Source: Penicillus capitatus (lineage: Eukaryota > Chlorophyta). From it: a stretch of DNA of 64,000 bases. The position numbers and the translations under genes were made by a program. The DNA is taken from the NCBI GenBank assembly GCA_965649825.1, contig OZ287697.1, positions 1 through 64,000 of the forward strand, written 5' to 3'. Each line of letters opens with the position of its first letter. Within the stretch, counting starts at the first letter, position 1. The notes below the pieces were generated by a model. The model was given only the letters and a program-made list of their open reading frames with translations. It searched no databases and was not told the origin of the DNA. Below are positions 12,401 to 23,740 of the stretch, one piece after another.

Positions 12401-14118
12401 ACTTTCCACTCCCATTTCATCTCCTTCTTCGTCCTTACGCCATTCTCCTCTTCTTTCAGTTCTTATTTTTTCGATGATCTCTTCGTACACAACAACATGA
12501 TGTTCCATATCCTTCACATGCCTACGGACATCTGATTCAAACAAGGAAGGCACCTTCAACACAACCACGGTCTCCGTTTGTTTTAAACAATATCAGAGGC
12601 ACTCACTGTGGCAAAGTTATCGTGTAGGTATGTATTCTTGAGGTCTTCGATGTTAGAACGAATAGTTGACGCATGCAGATATCCAACGGTTGTGCCTGTC
12701 TTAGCGAACAGTTCGTCAAGGTAATTGTTTGTATCTTTGTGGCATGACATCTGAAGCTTCTCTTCCATCGCATTGCCATTTAGCCAAGCTTTAAAAGTCT
12801 CTTTGGCAAGTTCATCGCATGATTGTTGTATTTTTTGAAGAGCTTCGGCTATCTCATGGTTTTGTTTGTCCATTGTGTAGATAAGGTGGAAGGAGTCTAA
12901 AATCCCGGTAAGAATGTCCGCATCGTGGATCCAGTTCTCGGAGATTGCTTGATTTGTTGTCAATTCGATAAGCTTCTTCGTCGCCTCTTTGCGGCTATCT
13001 TGACAGGAGTCTCTATCATTTGCCAGCAGCCTCAGTTCTTGAACGATACCAAATCTCAAGGCTTTTTGGTTATTCGCGTTTCTCGTTTTGCGTTGTCCTT
13101 CCGTCGCCGTGTCATATGCTAGTGCAAGGAGTTCGCATTTTTTCTCTTCCTTCAGCGCACTAAGCCTTGCCGCTGTTAAAATCTGAAGCACGTCATACCA
13201 CTCCTGCTCCAATACTCCCGCATTGGCGATTGCTGTTCGAACTTTTCTGTATGCGTCCTCAGTTGATGTAAGATCGATATCACCGCCGGCCAATTTTCTG
13301 AAAAAGTGGAAGACATGCACTCCACCGTAAAGACCGGCTATGGTACGTCTTTTTGCTTGTGTGAGAGCCGACGGGGCGTCTTCGATTTCCAGACGTTCAA
13401 CCGCTTGCTGAATAAGCTGGAAATGAAAGGAGACAGGATAGTAACGAAGAGATAGCTTCATCTCCTCTCTCTTTTCTGCGACTACTCTGCGAAACCCTAT
13501 CTTCTCTTCTTCGAGAAAATAGCCACGACCGATACTTTGTAAGAGGAATAAGATTTGATGAATGCAGAGAAAGTTTGCTTCGTATTTGAAAATGTTCTGT
13601 TTTGTGAGTCTGGGTCTAGAAGACAAGCTGAGCAAGAGGTCTAGACCCAGATCCGTCAGCTGAGCTGTGTCGTTGTAGACGGCAGAATCGACCCATGTGA
13701 ATGCGCTAAACAAAGCTTTTGCAACGTTCTCGGGGAGAAATTTGTCGGGATGGATTAGGGAACCGAGGCCATCAACCAGTTTTCTCAGAATCTCTGCATC
13801 TTCTTCGGAAACATATACGACTTTGGCTAATTCTGCATACTCAAGTACCGCCTCCGGATTGAGGCAGTCAGTATTTCCTTCGCCATACTTGCGTAACCAT
13901 CCAAGAAGAACGGTTCGCTCGTTCTCATCCGTCACGGCATTGTATGCCGAGACAAGCGACTTCGTGCACATGATATTGTACTTCTTCGCGACAGCGCGAA
14001 GGAGCTTTGGTCCATTTCCCTGCTGGACGTTGAGGTCTGGTGAGTAGCGTTTGCTGCTACTTCCCGACGCGGACGGTCCTTTAACGGACTGTTGTTTGTT
14101 AGAGAATCGTGACTGCAT
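9404..14118 (-). CDS. STAND NTPase: novel N-terminus, NACHT, HEAT repeats
   Basis: Two exons, 14118-12607 and 12553-9404, joined by a 53-nt intron with donor GTGAGT; the join is in phase and gives 1553 residues from the ATG at 14118. Residues 1-504 are mostly helical and match nothing I recognise. The NACHT part follows: Walker A LLYGNPGSGKT, Walker B TLLVFDGLDEA, sensor-like LLILARPYN, and the winged-helix motif FLHLTFQEYFAGRF typical of NLR-type NACHT proteins. The C-terminal part is a run of about 37-residue HEAT-like repeats (pattern LPTLxxxCxxxxxxVRRxAIEAIGRVxxAAP). NACHT ATPases are signal-activated oligomerising switches in immunity or cell death; here the HEAT array would be the sensor and the N-terminus the effector. 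That role is inference. It is the first gene beyond the satellite, and its two very long exons are unlike its intron-rich neighbours. Confidence 0.9.
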
Positions 14119-14859
14119 GCTCGATAGATAACCTATAAGGCAGATTCCATAACGGCCAATAGAAAGGTACTTGGAGAACGAACTTGTTGTTTTAAAGATA
14201 CGCGAAATTCGCAGAAAAGTTCTCAGCGGCGGATACGATGAGAAAGATGTTCTTGTAGACGTTCAAAATCAGATGATCGTGCTGATACAATTGATTCTCT
14301 CATCAAAGTTGTTGCTGCACAGATAGGCCTCCAGCCGCATTCATTGACTGATTTCTTTCTTTCATGTTGAATTGAGATTCATTATCGACTAAACCCTGAG
14401 TTTAACGGGATAGGAAACAGGGATTCTCGCAGTGAGTTTATACGAGATTAAAATCGTATGAGCAGAACGAGCATTAGATTCACCAGTATTTTCTAGGTGA
14501 TCCAAAAGACGGTCATTAAATTGATCTCCGCCGAAGAGAATCCAGAAGAGCAAACGATATCGAAAGACTAATCTTCAATTAACCCGTACACAGATCAGAT
14601 AGGCGAGCCAACTGAATTGCAATGTCTCCATTCTACCACGTTTAAGAATTTATGAAGCAGCTGTACTGTGTTTCAATACCGTTCAAATCCAAGTGAAGAA
14701 TCTCTAGTCTAAACTGTGCATCACAATTTTGGACGTTCTGTGACAGTTACCCTATTTGACTATCGATGGCATAGGAGATCAGTGCCCCGTCAACGATCAA
14801 ACGAGACACCACGTCATGTGTTTCGCTTGAGCTGTCTTTCTGTCTTCAGCATGTTGATC
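14119..14859. other. Intergenic, nothing recognised
   Basis: AT-richer 740-bp stretch upstream of the NACHT gene. Only short open frames without splice support; presumably the NACHT promoter plus the 3' flank of the TrmO-like gene. Confidence 0.5.
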
Positions 14860-15575
14860 TCATGTCTCAAAGAAGACCGCCTTAAACGCGTGAACAGAAA
14901 TCCTCGAAGGATTCTTTGAAGAACGTCTGTTCTTTCCAATAAGCTTCTCTCCAGATATGATGTACATCTTCTCACAAGGAGAGATGGTGATTTTCATGAT
15001 GTGCAGTAGTTTGTTCCGAGGCTTCTTCTCGAGTGGCAGCAACTCTGGTACTTGAACATTTGGCATCGCATCGCAGCTTGGAAGGCAGGGCTTGGCGTCC
15101 AAAATTAGAGAATCATCAATCATATCGATTTCGGCAAAGTAAAGACATCCGACTTCAATCTATCACGAGAAAGGTAAGTCAGCTTAGATTTCTTCTCTAG
15201 ATTATAGAAAACACTTACATGAAGAATTCTAGATATATAGTCAGGTTAATATGGTTGAGAGGATTAGGTGTCCTTGTAGCGAGCACTCCACTTTCCTTTC
15301 CATTCGATTGGGTCTTCGAACCTTTGTTCGAGAATCCCTTCCTTCTAAAACGGTTGCGCAGATTTGTATTCTCATGGAAGACATAGATAATCCACAGATG
15401 ACTGAAGCCCTTCAAGTCTGTGTCGGATACATGCATGTGGTATATATATCCTTGCAAAACACGAGTCTAGCCTGCGCTTCGGGTACCAGGAGCGCCTGTC
15501 GTGGCATCCTGTTCTTGTTCCAATTCTTCATTGCGCGACCCTTGGAGCATCTGATTTTGTCGCCGAAACAAGAGA
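14860..15575 (-). CDS. TRMO: TrmO/TsaA-like tRNA methyltransferase, diverged
   Basis: Three exonic pieces on the reverse strand resemble TrmO (TsaA family; N6-methylation of t6A in tRNA). About 15575-15470 holds NRMPRQALLVPEAQARL, matching the PRQ-x-x-LVPxARA start of the family. 15457-15217 holds GFSHLWIIYVFHENTN and SGVLATRTPNPLNHINLTI, matching GFSHxWxxFVFH and GVFATRSPHRPNPIGL. After an intron (about 15217-15160) come EIDMIDDSLILDAKPCLPS and PNVQVPELL, matching the DxxxGTPxLDxKPYxPxxD region. The HRPNPIGL motif of the family has become NPLNHINL and the PPR motif is not evident, so activity is doubtful. The first exon join did not close in phase. Could be a diverged paralogue or a decaying gene. 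Confidence 0.6.
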
Positions 15576-15754
15576 CGATGCATCCTGTCTACGCGAATTC
15601 TCTCGACCTTTAGTCGTAGTTGCCTAGAAAGTCAAGCGTTGCCGCAACGCCACCTCCAGAATGTGCTGTCGAGAATTACGAGCGCATGAGTAAGCGAGTA
15701 ATACCCCGGCTTTGATCCCCCTTTTGTTCCCGTCGCCCAAGAAATGTGAAGACA

Positions 15755-16570
15755 ATGGAGAGGCTGTTCCTTCCTTTGGTTGAATCTGTATTCGCGAGGC
15801 TGTCCGAGTCTCGTGGTTCGACCTTGTTCCATGTTCACTACGCATCGCTCGCTAACCGAGACATAGTGATCTTATAGGTCGCACACTGGAAAGCCAAACG
15901 GTCGATTCCGATGCAAGAATAGGAGTCTGTTTGAATGACTTCAACGATAGGCGGCAGTGCGTCCTCGGTGTTCTGTGCATCGCTGAAGTGCTTCGCGGAG
16001 AACGTCTGTTGACAATCTTCAATTTGAGAAAATGGAACGAAGGTAGAGAGACGCGGTCGACGTTACCTCTTGAAGTCTTTAATGTTCTGGATGAGGCAGA
16101 TTGAGCAATGTGCACGATGATCACTAACAATTTAAAGTTGATCTTTGAAGATAGGATCACACTTGCACAAAACCCGATGCAAATCATCTCAGACCTTTGT
16201 CATTTGGGAGTTGACGGGGATCCACTCAAACCAATGACGCGACCATTCCAGAACTGGAGGAGTGGAAAGTGAATGCAGCGTCAATAAGTGAAGCTATCTA
16301 CAGAGTAGAATACGAGCTGACCGCGGTGAAAGTTTCAGATGCCATCGGCACAGTGAGTAAACTGTTTTAAAGATCTCGGACAGTCCGACAAAGGGGACAT
16401 AAGGCTGCTGTGGAAGATTGTGATGGAAGAGAAGTGCCGAATGATGTCCAATGGGACGTTGTCACATGAGCATCTGTATGCTTTATTATAGTTTCCCCTG
16501 CGTCTTTGTCTTCTTACTACCGAGCGGCTCACGGCGCTACTCTTTTTTGACCCACTAGGGAGCATGATCA
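15755..16570 (+). pseudogene. Unrecognised coding remnant with frame breaks
   Basis: Successive protein-like stretches on the forward strand run in different frames: from the ATG at 15755 (begins MERLFLPLVES), then about 15855-16104 (contains LNDFNDRRQCVLGVL), about 16140-16250 (contains MQIISDLCHLGVDGDPL), 16240-16350 (contains PELEEWKVNAASISEA) and 16370-16490 (contains GDIRLLWKIVMEEKC). Only some transitions can be explained by an intron; at least two need a frameshift between overlapping frames. I do not recognise the family. Either a pseudogene, or a real gene with assembly errors or very small introns. Confidence 0.4.
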
Positions 16571-17260
16571 CATTTCTTGCAATCTGATAGCTTTCTCAAG
16601 AGAAAGATGTCGAAGCAGATGCACAACGGCAGCACTGGATAGATCTCGTTAGCTTTTGTAACCTTGACCTTTAGAAGCATCATGTACACATCATTCGCTT
16701 CAGCAAGGTATTCTCCAATCGACGCTTTTTATATGGCGTCCTGCTGCAATGCTTCTCCGCGTTCTCCAACGAAGACAGATTCCTTCACAACGCGACTTCC
16801 TGCCGGTTGAGAGGCATCAAATGAAAGTTTCATACCAGACACCTCCAGAAATCGACCTCGAGAGCATCTATTGCAGAGACCTTTGCTTTTGATGCCTTTC
16901 TTAGGATATATGCAACGCAGTTGCCGAGACAGTAGTACTCTTGTGCACGCACCATAATGAAGAAAACGTCGAGTGCGACAGCTGTTCGGCCAAATTTGTT
17001 ATTTTCCAGCGATTCAACATGTTCATCGACGATTGTTTCCACTTCTGGATCTTCATGGATCTCATATTCGACTGGCGGTCGTTCCAGTTGGAAGTTCTTT
17101 TCGTTGCTGAAATCGATAGCGATTTCCATTTTTCGACGCCAAGGTACGAATTCAATTTCGGACTTGATGGGCAAACCCTTTCCGCGGTGTTGGTAATCTC
17201 CAAGCAACCAATTAGCAATATCAAGTATCTATCGTTTTCAACTTGACTGAGCATCACCAT
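16560..17260 (-). CDS. Putative unknown gene, partial model
   Basis: A reverse frame at 17207-16830 reads as ordinary acidic protein (contains VEYEIHEDPEVETIVDEH and VRAQEYYCLGNCVAYIL). After a likely intron near 16845-16800 it continues to about 16560 (contains MMLLKVKVTKANEIYP), but with an in-frame TAA near 16730. A further plausible upstream exon lies at 17841-17569 (contains NSGTSIRFFGMEGEVCEV). No family recognised. It converges on, and overlaps the end of, the disrupted forward remnant, so one of the two is probably not functional. Confidence 0.33.
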
Positions 17261-18294
17261 TCAACCAACTCATGATCGCGTCTAATGACAGAACCATTCT
17301 CTTGCAATCCTTACCTCATTTCCATACTCCAGTATCCACATAACACAAACGACAGGAGAGTGATTCGCAGTGAGTGATTACCAAATGTCTCATCTGCCCA
17401 GTCGTCAATGATCTATCATCTAAAATGTATTCCGTTGTAAATGTCGTCGGCGAGGAAACCGACAAACAAAAGAGTAACTTGTCAACCGGTAAGTTCACTT
17501 TCCAGACAGAGAGTTACTCTCGACAGTCAAACCGCGCTTCAGGAACAGCAGATATGCTTCTGGCCAAATCAGAGATCTTCCTGCTCAGAAGTCGCCTTCA
17601 TTATACCATCGCGTTGTAAGGCTGAGTCACTTACTTCGCATACTTCTCCTTCCATGCCGAAGAATCGGATTGACGTGCCGCTGTTTGGAAAACGCACAAC
17701 ACTTTGGAGGGCGGACGCTTCAGAGAAGTGATAGTCCGGCCAAATGTTCACGGCCACTGACACAGAAAGTTGCAGAATACTGAGCCGGATTCGGTGTCTT
17801 GCGACGGCAAATCCGGCCGGCACTCTAGATCGCCTCTTCATAATCGCCTGTAAACGAGGCGGACAAAAACATAAGCCGGCAGATTTTCGAGAAGCTTGTC
17901 GCGTTAGAAAACTAGGTCGAACGACGAGTAGATCGGGACGAACGTGTTCTAGTGTCAGTCAGTAATCCTGCGCATCGTGACTTTGTTTTCTCGAGGCGAC
18001 GAAAGAATTTCCTATCACTTTCACAAGTCCACGTCTACACGTTTTTAATACCATGACTGCGGTCAGCCTTCTCGACCTCTAGAGGTTGCTCGCTTTCTTT
18101 CTTACGTCGTCGTTCATGCGCCTGCATACGATTATGACAATCATCATGTAACGCGCGATTGCGCCACCTCTTGTGCCAGCGCGGATACGACGAGGGTTTG
18201 AGACACATAAAAATCGAAACAGGCAATAAATGCCGAGTTGAACGTTGACAGACTTGGGTAGGTTCAATAGACTGAAAAAAATGAGACGGCAAAA
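17261..18294. other. Unresolved stretch
   Basis: Holds the possible reverse exon at 17841-17569 noted with the preceding entry, and the 3' flank of the PAN gene. Other open frames have no splice support or similarity. Confidence 0.4.
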
Positions 18295-18703
18295 CTAGAT
18301 GGTAAAAACGTTGGATCGGCGGAAGCAGTTTCCACCGACGTAATTGCCGTCGGGGATGGACTCATGGAATATTTCCCACTTAACGCATGCACAATCGCTC
18401 TTCCTGAAAGTCCAGGCGTTGCATTTGGCATCTGCAAGAAGAACAACGAATGGATGTCGAGTAGACACTGTGGCGTTTTCCTTACCGCACTCGCAGGAGT
18501 ATTTGCAATCGAAAAAGTTATCCGTGGTGATGCTTTCTATCCAGTTGCCCCCAGTGACACGCACGCCTTCGACCTCCGGACAGCTCCTCGCCACGGTCTC
18601 CTGAAACAGATCGCGATCGGTGAAGCGACACCAGACAAGCAACTCAAACGTGGACGGCGACGAAGAGGCAGAACAAGACGAAGAAGTGTTTGTAGGAAGA
18701 CAT
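18295..18703 (-). CDS. Small secreted PAN/apple-like protein
   Basis: ATG at 18703 opens a signal peptide (HFFVLFCLFVAVH). Exons 18703-18650, 18600-18486 and 18431-18295 are joined by introns 18649-18601 and 18485-18432; the joins give a product of about 100 residues. The mature part has the cysteine spacing of PAN/apple modules: CKYSCECDAKCNAWTFR, then CACVKW and GGNCF. PAN/apple domains bind proteins or carbohydrates outside the cell. A second, larger PAN gene lies at 22.0-23.7 kb on the same strand, suggesting a local family. A perfect 50-bp tandem duplication sits about 130 bp upstream of the start. Confidence 0.7.
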
Positions 18704-18830
18704 GGCTGCTGCAGGAAACGGGTTCAAGGTAGAAGCGCCGACAAAAATCAAAATGACAAACCACGCGGACTGCCTGCCTGACCCCGCCGTCAATTTAAAG
18801 GATATGGTAGGTTTAGAACTGACTGTACCT

Positions 18831-18930
18831 GGTCCCGAACCGCGGCTCAAACGGATCTGAGGGTCCAAAATGACGGCGCTGGTCCCGAACCGCGGCTCAA
18901 ACGGATCTGAGGGTCCAAAATGACGGCGCT
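18831..18930. repeat. Perfect 50-bp tandem duplication
   Basis: Positions 18831-18880 are repeated without change at 18881-18930 (unit begins GGTCCCGAACCGCGG, ends AAAATGACGGCGCT). It lies upstream of the small PAN gene, in its probable promoter. Perfect identity implies a recent event or an assembly artefact. Confidence 0.95.
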
Positions 18931-21900
18931 ACCTTGATGAGCTTCATTTTCAGTAAAAGTACCTACATGGACAAGCAGGACATGTTCCTCTGGACAAGAA
19001 CTCGGCAATGAGAAGTGTGTCCACTCACGGAGTGGTTCACAGTCTCAAAGGTCGAGAACAGGACCAGAAAGTGCTAAACTAGTCAGCTTTTTGTTCTCAC
19101 GCACACCCATCGTTCGTACTTGGTAAGTATAAACAGAGATGCAGAAGAGGACTGTCCGTTCCGAGGAAGTAAGATTTTGACATCTGCTCGGTCGTTTCTA
19201 GCTTGTAAGATGCATCAACGAACTTTTTGCTCGTCTGTTCTCGTGCTGGTACACGACGATGAGATCTCTTGTTGATCGAGCTCTCCGTGAGTGGAAGATG
19301 AACTGCGTCACTGATTAGCGGACTATCTATGGGATAGTCGTTTCGAGGACCCTGACAGCAAAAGTCACAAACCAATGGGCGGGGAACAGACAGTTATCAT
19401 ACCGAGAAACAAAGAGGAAGCGGAATTCGCCGCACTTGCTGTTCTTTTGCGACAGTTGTCATTACACAAACTCCAACGGCCGTTTTCTGCAGACATGAAA
19501 TGATCTATCCCTGAACGAAATGCACAGCAGGAGAAGCGAACAGCCGATTTCTTACATTAGTTCTTCCATACGCACGTCTGAACTGTAAAGCACTCAAATC
19601 CGAGTCATCGCAGTCTTCGTAAAACGGATAAAGGAAATAGACTTGAAGTCTGTTTTCTGTCAAACCTCGACCGCTAGATACCATCAGTAAGAACATGATA
19701 ATTGAGTTACTAAGGAGTTAGCTGTGGACGGATAAAGCCATCGAGGTTGATGCGACTCGACCACTCGCTCTCAGTGAGCATCCCGACATCTGCAAACTTC
19801 ATAGTTACTTGGGCCTTTCCTTACTTGTTACCGTATGTTGATGGTGTGATTCTTATCGCGTCATCTCTGAGAGAAACAGAGATAGATCTGCACTTAACAG
19901 CATGTAAACAACAATCAGTTTTCAAAGAGCACTGCCGAGCCAGTTATGTATCTTCAGAGAGAATGGTATGCTTTTCCTAAACATCATGATAATCTTCTTG
20001 GCGTGCACAATTTCATGTTCTTCGTACGTTGTAACTGACACCTGGACGAGTAGACAGTCGAATGTCTCCGTCCTAACCTCGCGTATAAAATAAAAAGAAA
20101 CAGAAGTAACTCAATTGAAACTGCAGATTATCACAATGATGTTTTTCTTGCCGTCGGAACGATAAACGGTGTGTTGACAAGCAGATTTACGTGATGGACA
20201 ACACATCGAACATAGGGTATCTAATCAAAAATGTAAGGATTCAAAAACTGCTCAGAAAGCAGACGTGGCGGACGAATATGAAGCACAGGAAGTGCCGGCG
20301 ATCTTCCACTTGAGGTATCAGCGACCTCTTCATGACTTCTTTGCGATGAACGATGCGTTGTCCATCCGATTGCGGATGTAGAGATATGTCCGGAGGGTTT
20401 GTGTCAATCTTTCTCACAGTCATCGAAAATACAAGAAACAGAGATCATACCTGAAACTCAGCAATTTCTAAAAAGTGTCTAATATAGAATCAAGTGAACG
20501 GGCAACAATGAACAGGTCGGACAGCTTAAAAGCAAATGGGGAATACCGCCAGCACAAAACCCGCAGCGCATGCTTAAACTCAACGAAATGGCATGAGACA
20601 GTTTAGGTTGATATCAGGGATCTAAATGCCGAGTCTGAAACTTTGCAGAAAACCCAACTTAGACGTCTGGTACAAGTGCACCTACGTAGATCGCAGTGCC
20701 ATCTTAGCAACGATCTTCGGCACGTGTTACTGCGCCGCATATTTAGTCTTCTTGAGTTCGCCGCGGGACAACGCGCCCGAATGCACGAAGAACATCCGTT
20801 AGGGAACCTGGCTACTCATTCGCTTCTATACCGCAACGATGATGGAATGCCGAAACAGAAGCATGGATTCGATAAACAGACAGGTTTTGTAAAGTCGCGG
20901 GTTTACGTTCAACGTCGCGATTTCGTCCTATGCGTCAAGATCCGTCAGCCGCTCGTGTGCAAAAAAAAAAAAAAAAAAAAGATTGCTGAGTCAGACGTTT
21001 CCGCGGCGGAGTACACATTTAGACAAAGACGATTAAACAGAACATTGGACGATAGATGAAAGAGGATTGATCATCCGCGCTGCATGCTTTCTGCTGCCAC
21101 GTACAACCAGATGACCGAGTCAACTTAACCTCTTCTTTCTCTTTTACCGTAGAAGTGGATTTCAATGAAACACATCATCGTCTTATAGTGATACAAGAAT
21201 GATTTGGTACTCTGAATACAGAATCTCTGATTCAACTTTTGTTTGCTTGCTCCACTTCGAGACGCTTCTATTAATCTTGTGCAATTCTTTCCAGTGTTCG
21301 GTCGGATATTACGTAAGTTCTCATTATATACATCAGCCACTCTGTTTTCTTTCTTCTAGTCAGTAACTGTCTTTCAATCGAACGTTGGGTGTATTTTCTT
21401 CTTGTTCTTAATATACTTGATTTTTGGGAGTATTTCGTCGAGTGGACCTCAAAACAAACCAGAACAACAGTCATCGAGCTATCTGACCTTGATCGTTGAC
21501 GTCAATGACAAAATGACATCGGTAATGCCCCAGTTGTATTGGAGATACTGCAAGTAATGAAACGGCTCTAGAACGTGTGTCTCTGAGAAAGTGCGCGGGT
21601 TTCAGTCAGTTTAGCATTCGCGAGATGGATGCCGATTGCAGCACAGAGCTGGCGGGAAATAAGAGATTCACTGCTTTCCTTAACAGTTTTTCTTTTGAAT
21701 GATGTCCAGCTCCCTTATGAAAATGGTATTGTCTTGTCTCGCATGTGTCAACACTTTCTCCTATCTGCTCTCTGAGGTATCGTAACTTCTGTCGCAACAA
21801 ACACCATTGATTTCTGTACTTCTAGAACAAGGTGCTTTTCATACGAAGCAATGACATTATTCTCTTCTCAGCCATTCGGTTCTACACCGAACAATGCCAA

Positions 21901-21999
21901 AATTGAAACATGTCGCCGTAGACATAAAGATGCTATTCTTACGGACTTTAAGAAGAAATTCGTACAATGAAAGCTTCAATTCTGTCTGAGGATACGTTG
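18931..21999. other. Gene-poor 3-kb stretch
   Basis: No gene I can support. Weakly protein-like pieces: reverse 20423-20241 (contains DGQRIVHRKEVMKRSL) and forward about 20630-20800 (contains LCRKPNLDVWYKC and ATIFGTCYCAAYLVFL). They lack starts, splice signals in phase and recognisable domains. A 20-base poly-A run is at 20961-20980. Could hold small exons of further secreted cysteine-rich proteins. Confidence 0.4.
20961..20980 (+). repeat. Poly-A run, 20 bases
   Basis: Uninterrupted A20, the longest homopolymer I noticed. It follows a weakly protein-like forward stretch and could be the tail of a retroposed transcript, but no flanking target-site duplication is obvious; simple slippage is the default explanation. 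Confidence 0.8.
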
Positions 22000-23740
22000 A
22001 GTTTTATCGAGAGCGTCGTCGAAGATCTTCCGAGCATCTTCTATTCCCTGGCATCTTTTTCTTGATTTTGACGGTCCATACAGAAGAATCGCTGCGCAAT
22101 CTGTTTTGTACATTCGTGCAATGTCCAACGGTGTCGCAATCTCCACATTCGAGCCACTGCAGTGAAAGGGGACTACAAAACATCACTCTTGTTCTAAAGT
22201 CTTTGCAGCTGGAAATCACCTGCGTTCATGAAAGCACTCGTTGCGTTGAAATCACTGTACACGGTGATCCCTATGACCGTGTAAATGCGTCGACACGTCC
22301 CACCAAAAAAGCTCCACAAGACACAGGCTAGAGAAGAACTCTTTCTTGATCGTCCACTGGGCATCGATTTTACCGCCGTGCTCTACACAGCGCTCGCAGC
22401 ATTGATGGGCGTCTTTGGCTGGAATCTCGTCCTTCTCTGTCGGATTTCCAGCGTTATAAGCAACTCCACTCGCTCTCTCGCCGCAGGAAGCATTCAAGCC
22501 TGCTACCACACTTGAAAATGAAACAAAACTGCCAGAATCTTGCTTGGTCGGATTCCGAAGACATCGCCAGAAATTCGGATGCGATTTAGCTTTGGAGGTA
22601 CATCAAACTTAAGCCAACAGTTTCCGCTTGCAGTTCGCACCCATGCACGACATCCTCGATTGCGTAAACACTGCCTGCAACAGTCTTCAGGAGTCAAGGT
22701 CTTTTCTTGAAAGCCATCATTGAAATCGTATCCAAAACCGTTCGTGTCCATGTGCATCTGACAAGGACTCCCTGGACAAACACACTAAGGAGGAAAACTC
22801 AGGCGGGTGCAGACAGAAAGACCAAGAATGGCTGCCGAGTGGCGTCTGAGTCTGGTATCAGATGAAGCACAGGCTCTCTCTAAAGTCCCACAAGCCATCA
22901 AGACCGCCCCAATCTGAGTTTGAAGATGTTGTTGTTCACAGGTTTTCGTGTATCCTGCGCGCTTACACACATTCTCATCGATGGGTAACCGTAGAGGGAG
23001 AGATGTGTTTTGCACCTTGAAAGGTGTCTCTTAGACCTTCCAAGAAATTCTGTTCGTGGTGTCTGTATGCATCTATTGTGGAAGCTGCTGGATTTAAATA
23101 AAGTGGCTAAAGGGTCGGTACCATCAATGATCCCGGCGACGCAGTCCCCTTGACGACATCTATCGACAGAATGAATGGATGCAAACAAGGAGCATCGATT
23201 GCAGCAAGCATGAAATATCCACCCCACGCAATCTACGGCGCGGACTTGAGGTCTTGTTTGAGAGTCGACACAATTCACTTACCGTCTCGTTGCCGGCATT
23301 CCTCGCAACACTCCTTCGGCGTCGCGACGCCGAGTGGCCTCTGGAAGATATGTTTTCCGTTCAGTTGAATGTTGTACCGTGTGTGACACTCATTGTCGCC
23401 TGAAAGAGTGATTTTAAATATCGAAAAGTGACTGTTTCGTCTCCGACGCATACCTTCAAAGAACTTTAGGTCCGCGGAGGCGGAAGTAGACTTCGAGGTC
23501 GTGTTTCCTGAAAACCAAGGCAGCGATGAAGGAGAAGCGCAGATGACAAGTTGTTCGTTTATTCACCTTCCGAGAGCGCAGAAGCGATAGAAGGCTACAA
23601 AGAATGAAACAGAAATGCTCGAAGGCGGATGTAACGCACTTTACCGTTGGTAGCAGAAGGAACAAACCCGTGGTCAACAAACACTGTCTTGCTCGTGCCC
23701 AACGGGAAACCTTTGTCTGATGCGCTCTGTGTTCATGCAT
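22000..23740 (-). CDS. Secreted multi-PAN/apple-domain protein
   Basis: Several short exons on the reverse strand. The ATG at 23740 leads to a hydrophobic signal segment (CLLTTGLFLLLPT), then introns about 50 nt long and a Ser/Thr-rich linker. PAN module 1: NECHTRYNIQLNGK, TPKECCEECRQRDDCVGWIF, GDCVAGIIDG. Module 2 (22757-22560): NGFGYDFNDG, PEDCCRQCLRNRGCRAWV, GNCWLKF. Module 3 (22490-22360): GVAYNAGNPTEKDEIP, AHQCCERCVEHGGK, AQWTIKK. The pattern CCxxCxxxxxCxAW and a later CWLK is the PAN/apple signature. Several joins (near 23110, 22780 and 22550) are not closed in phase and the 3' end is uncertain. Probably an extracellular or vesicular adhesion or recognition protein. Confidence 0.6.

Noticed and set aside
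12583-12600. Stop codon separating two genes (511-codon and NACHT frames)
   Set aside because: The TAA lies inside a 53-nt intron with GTGAGT donor and in-phase acceptor; NACHT would otherwise lack an ATG start.
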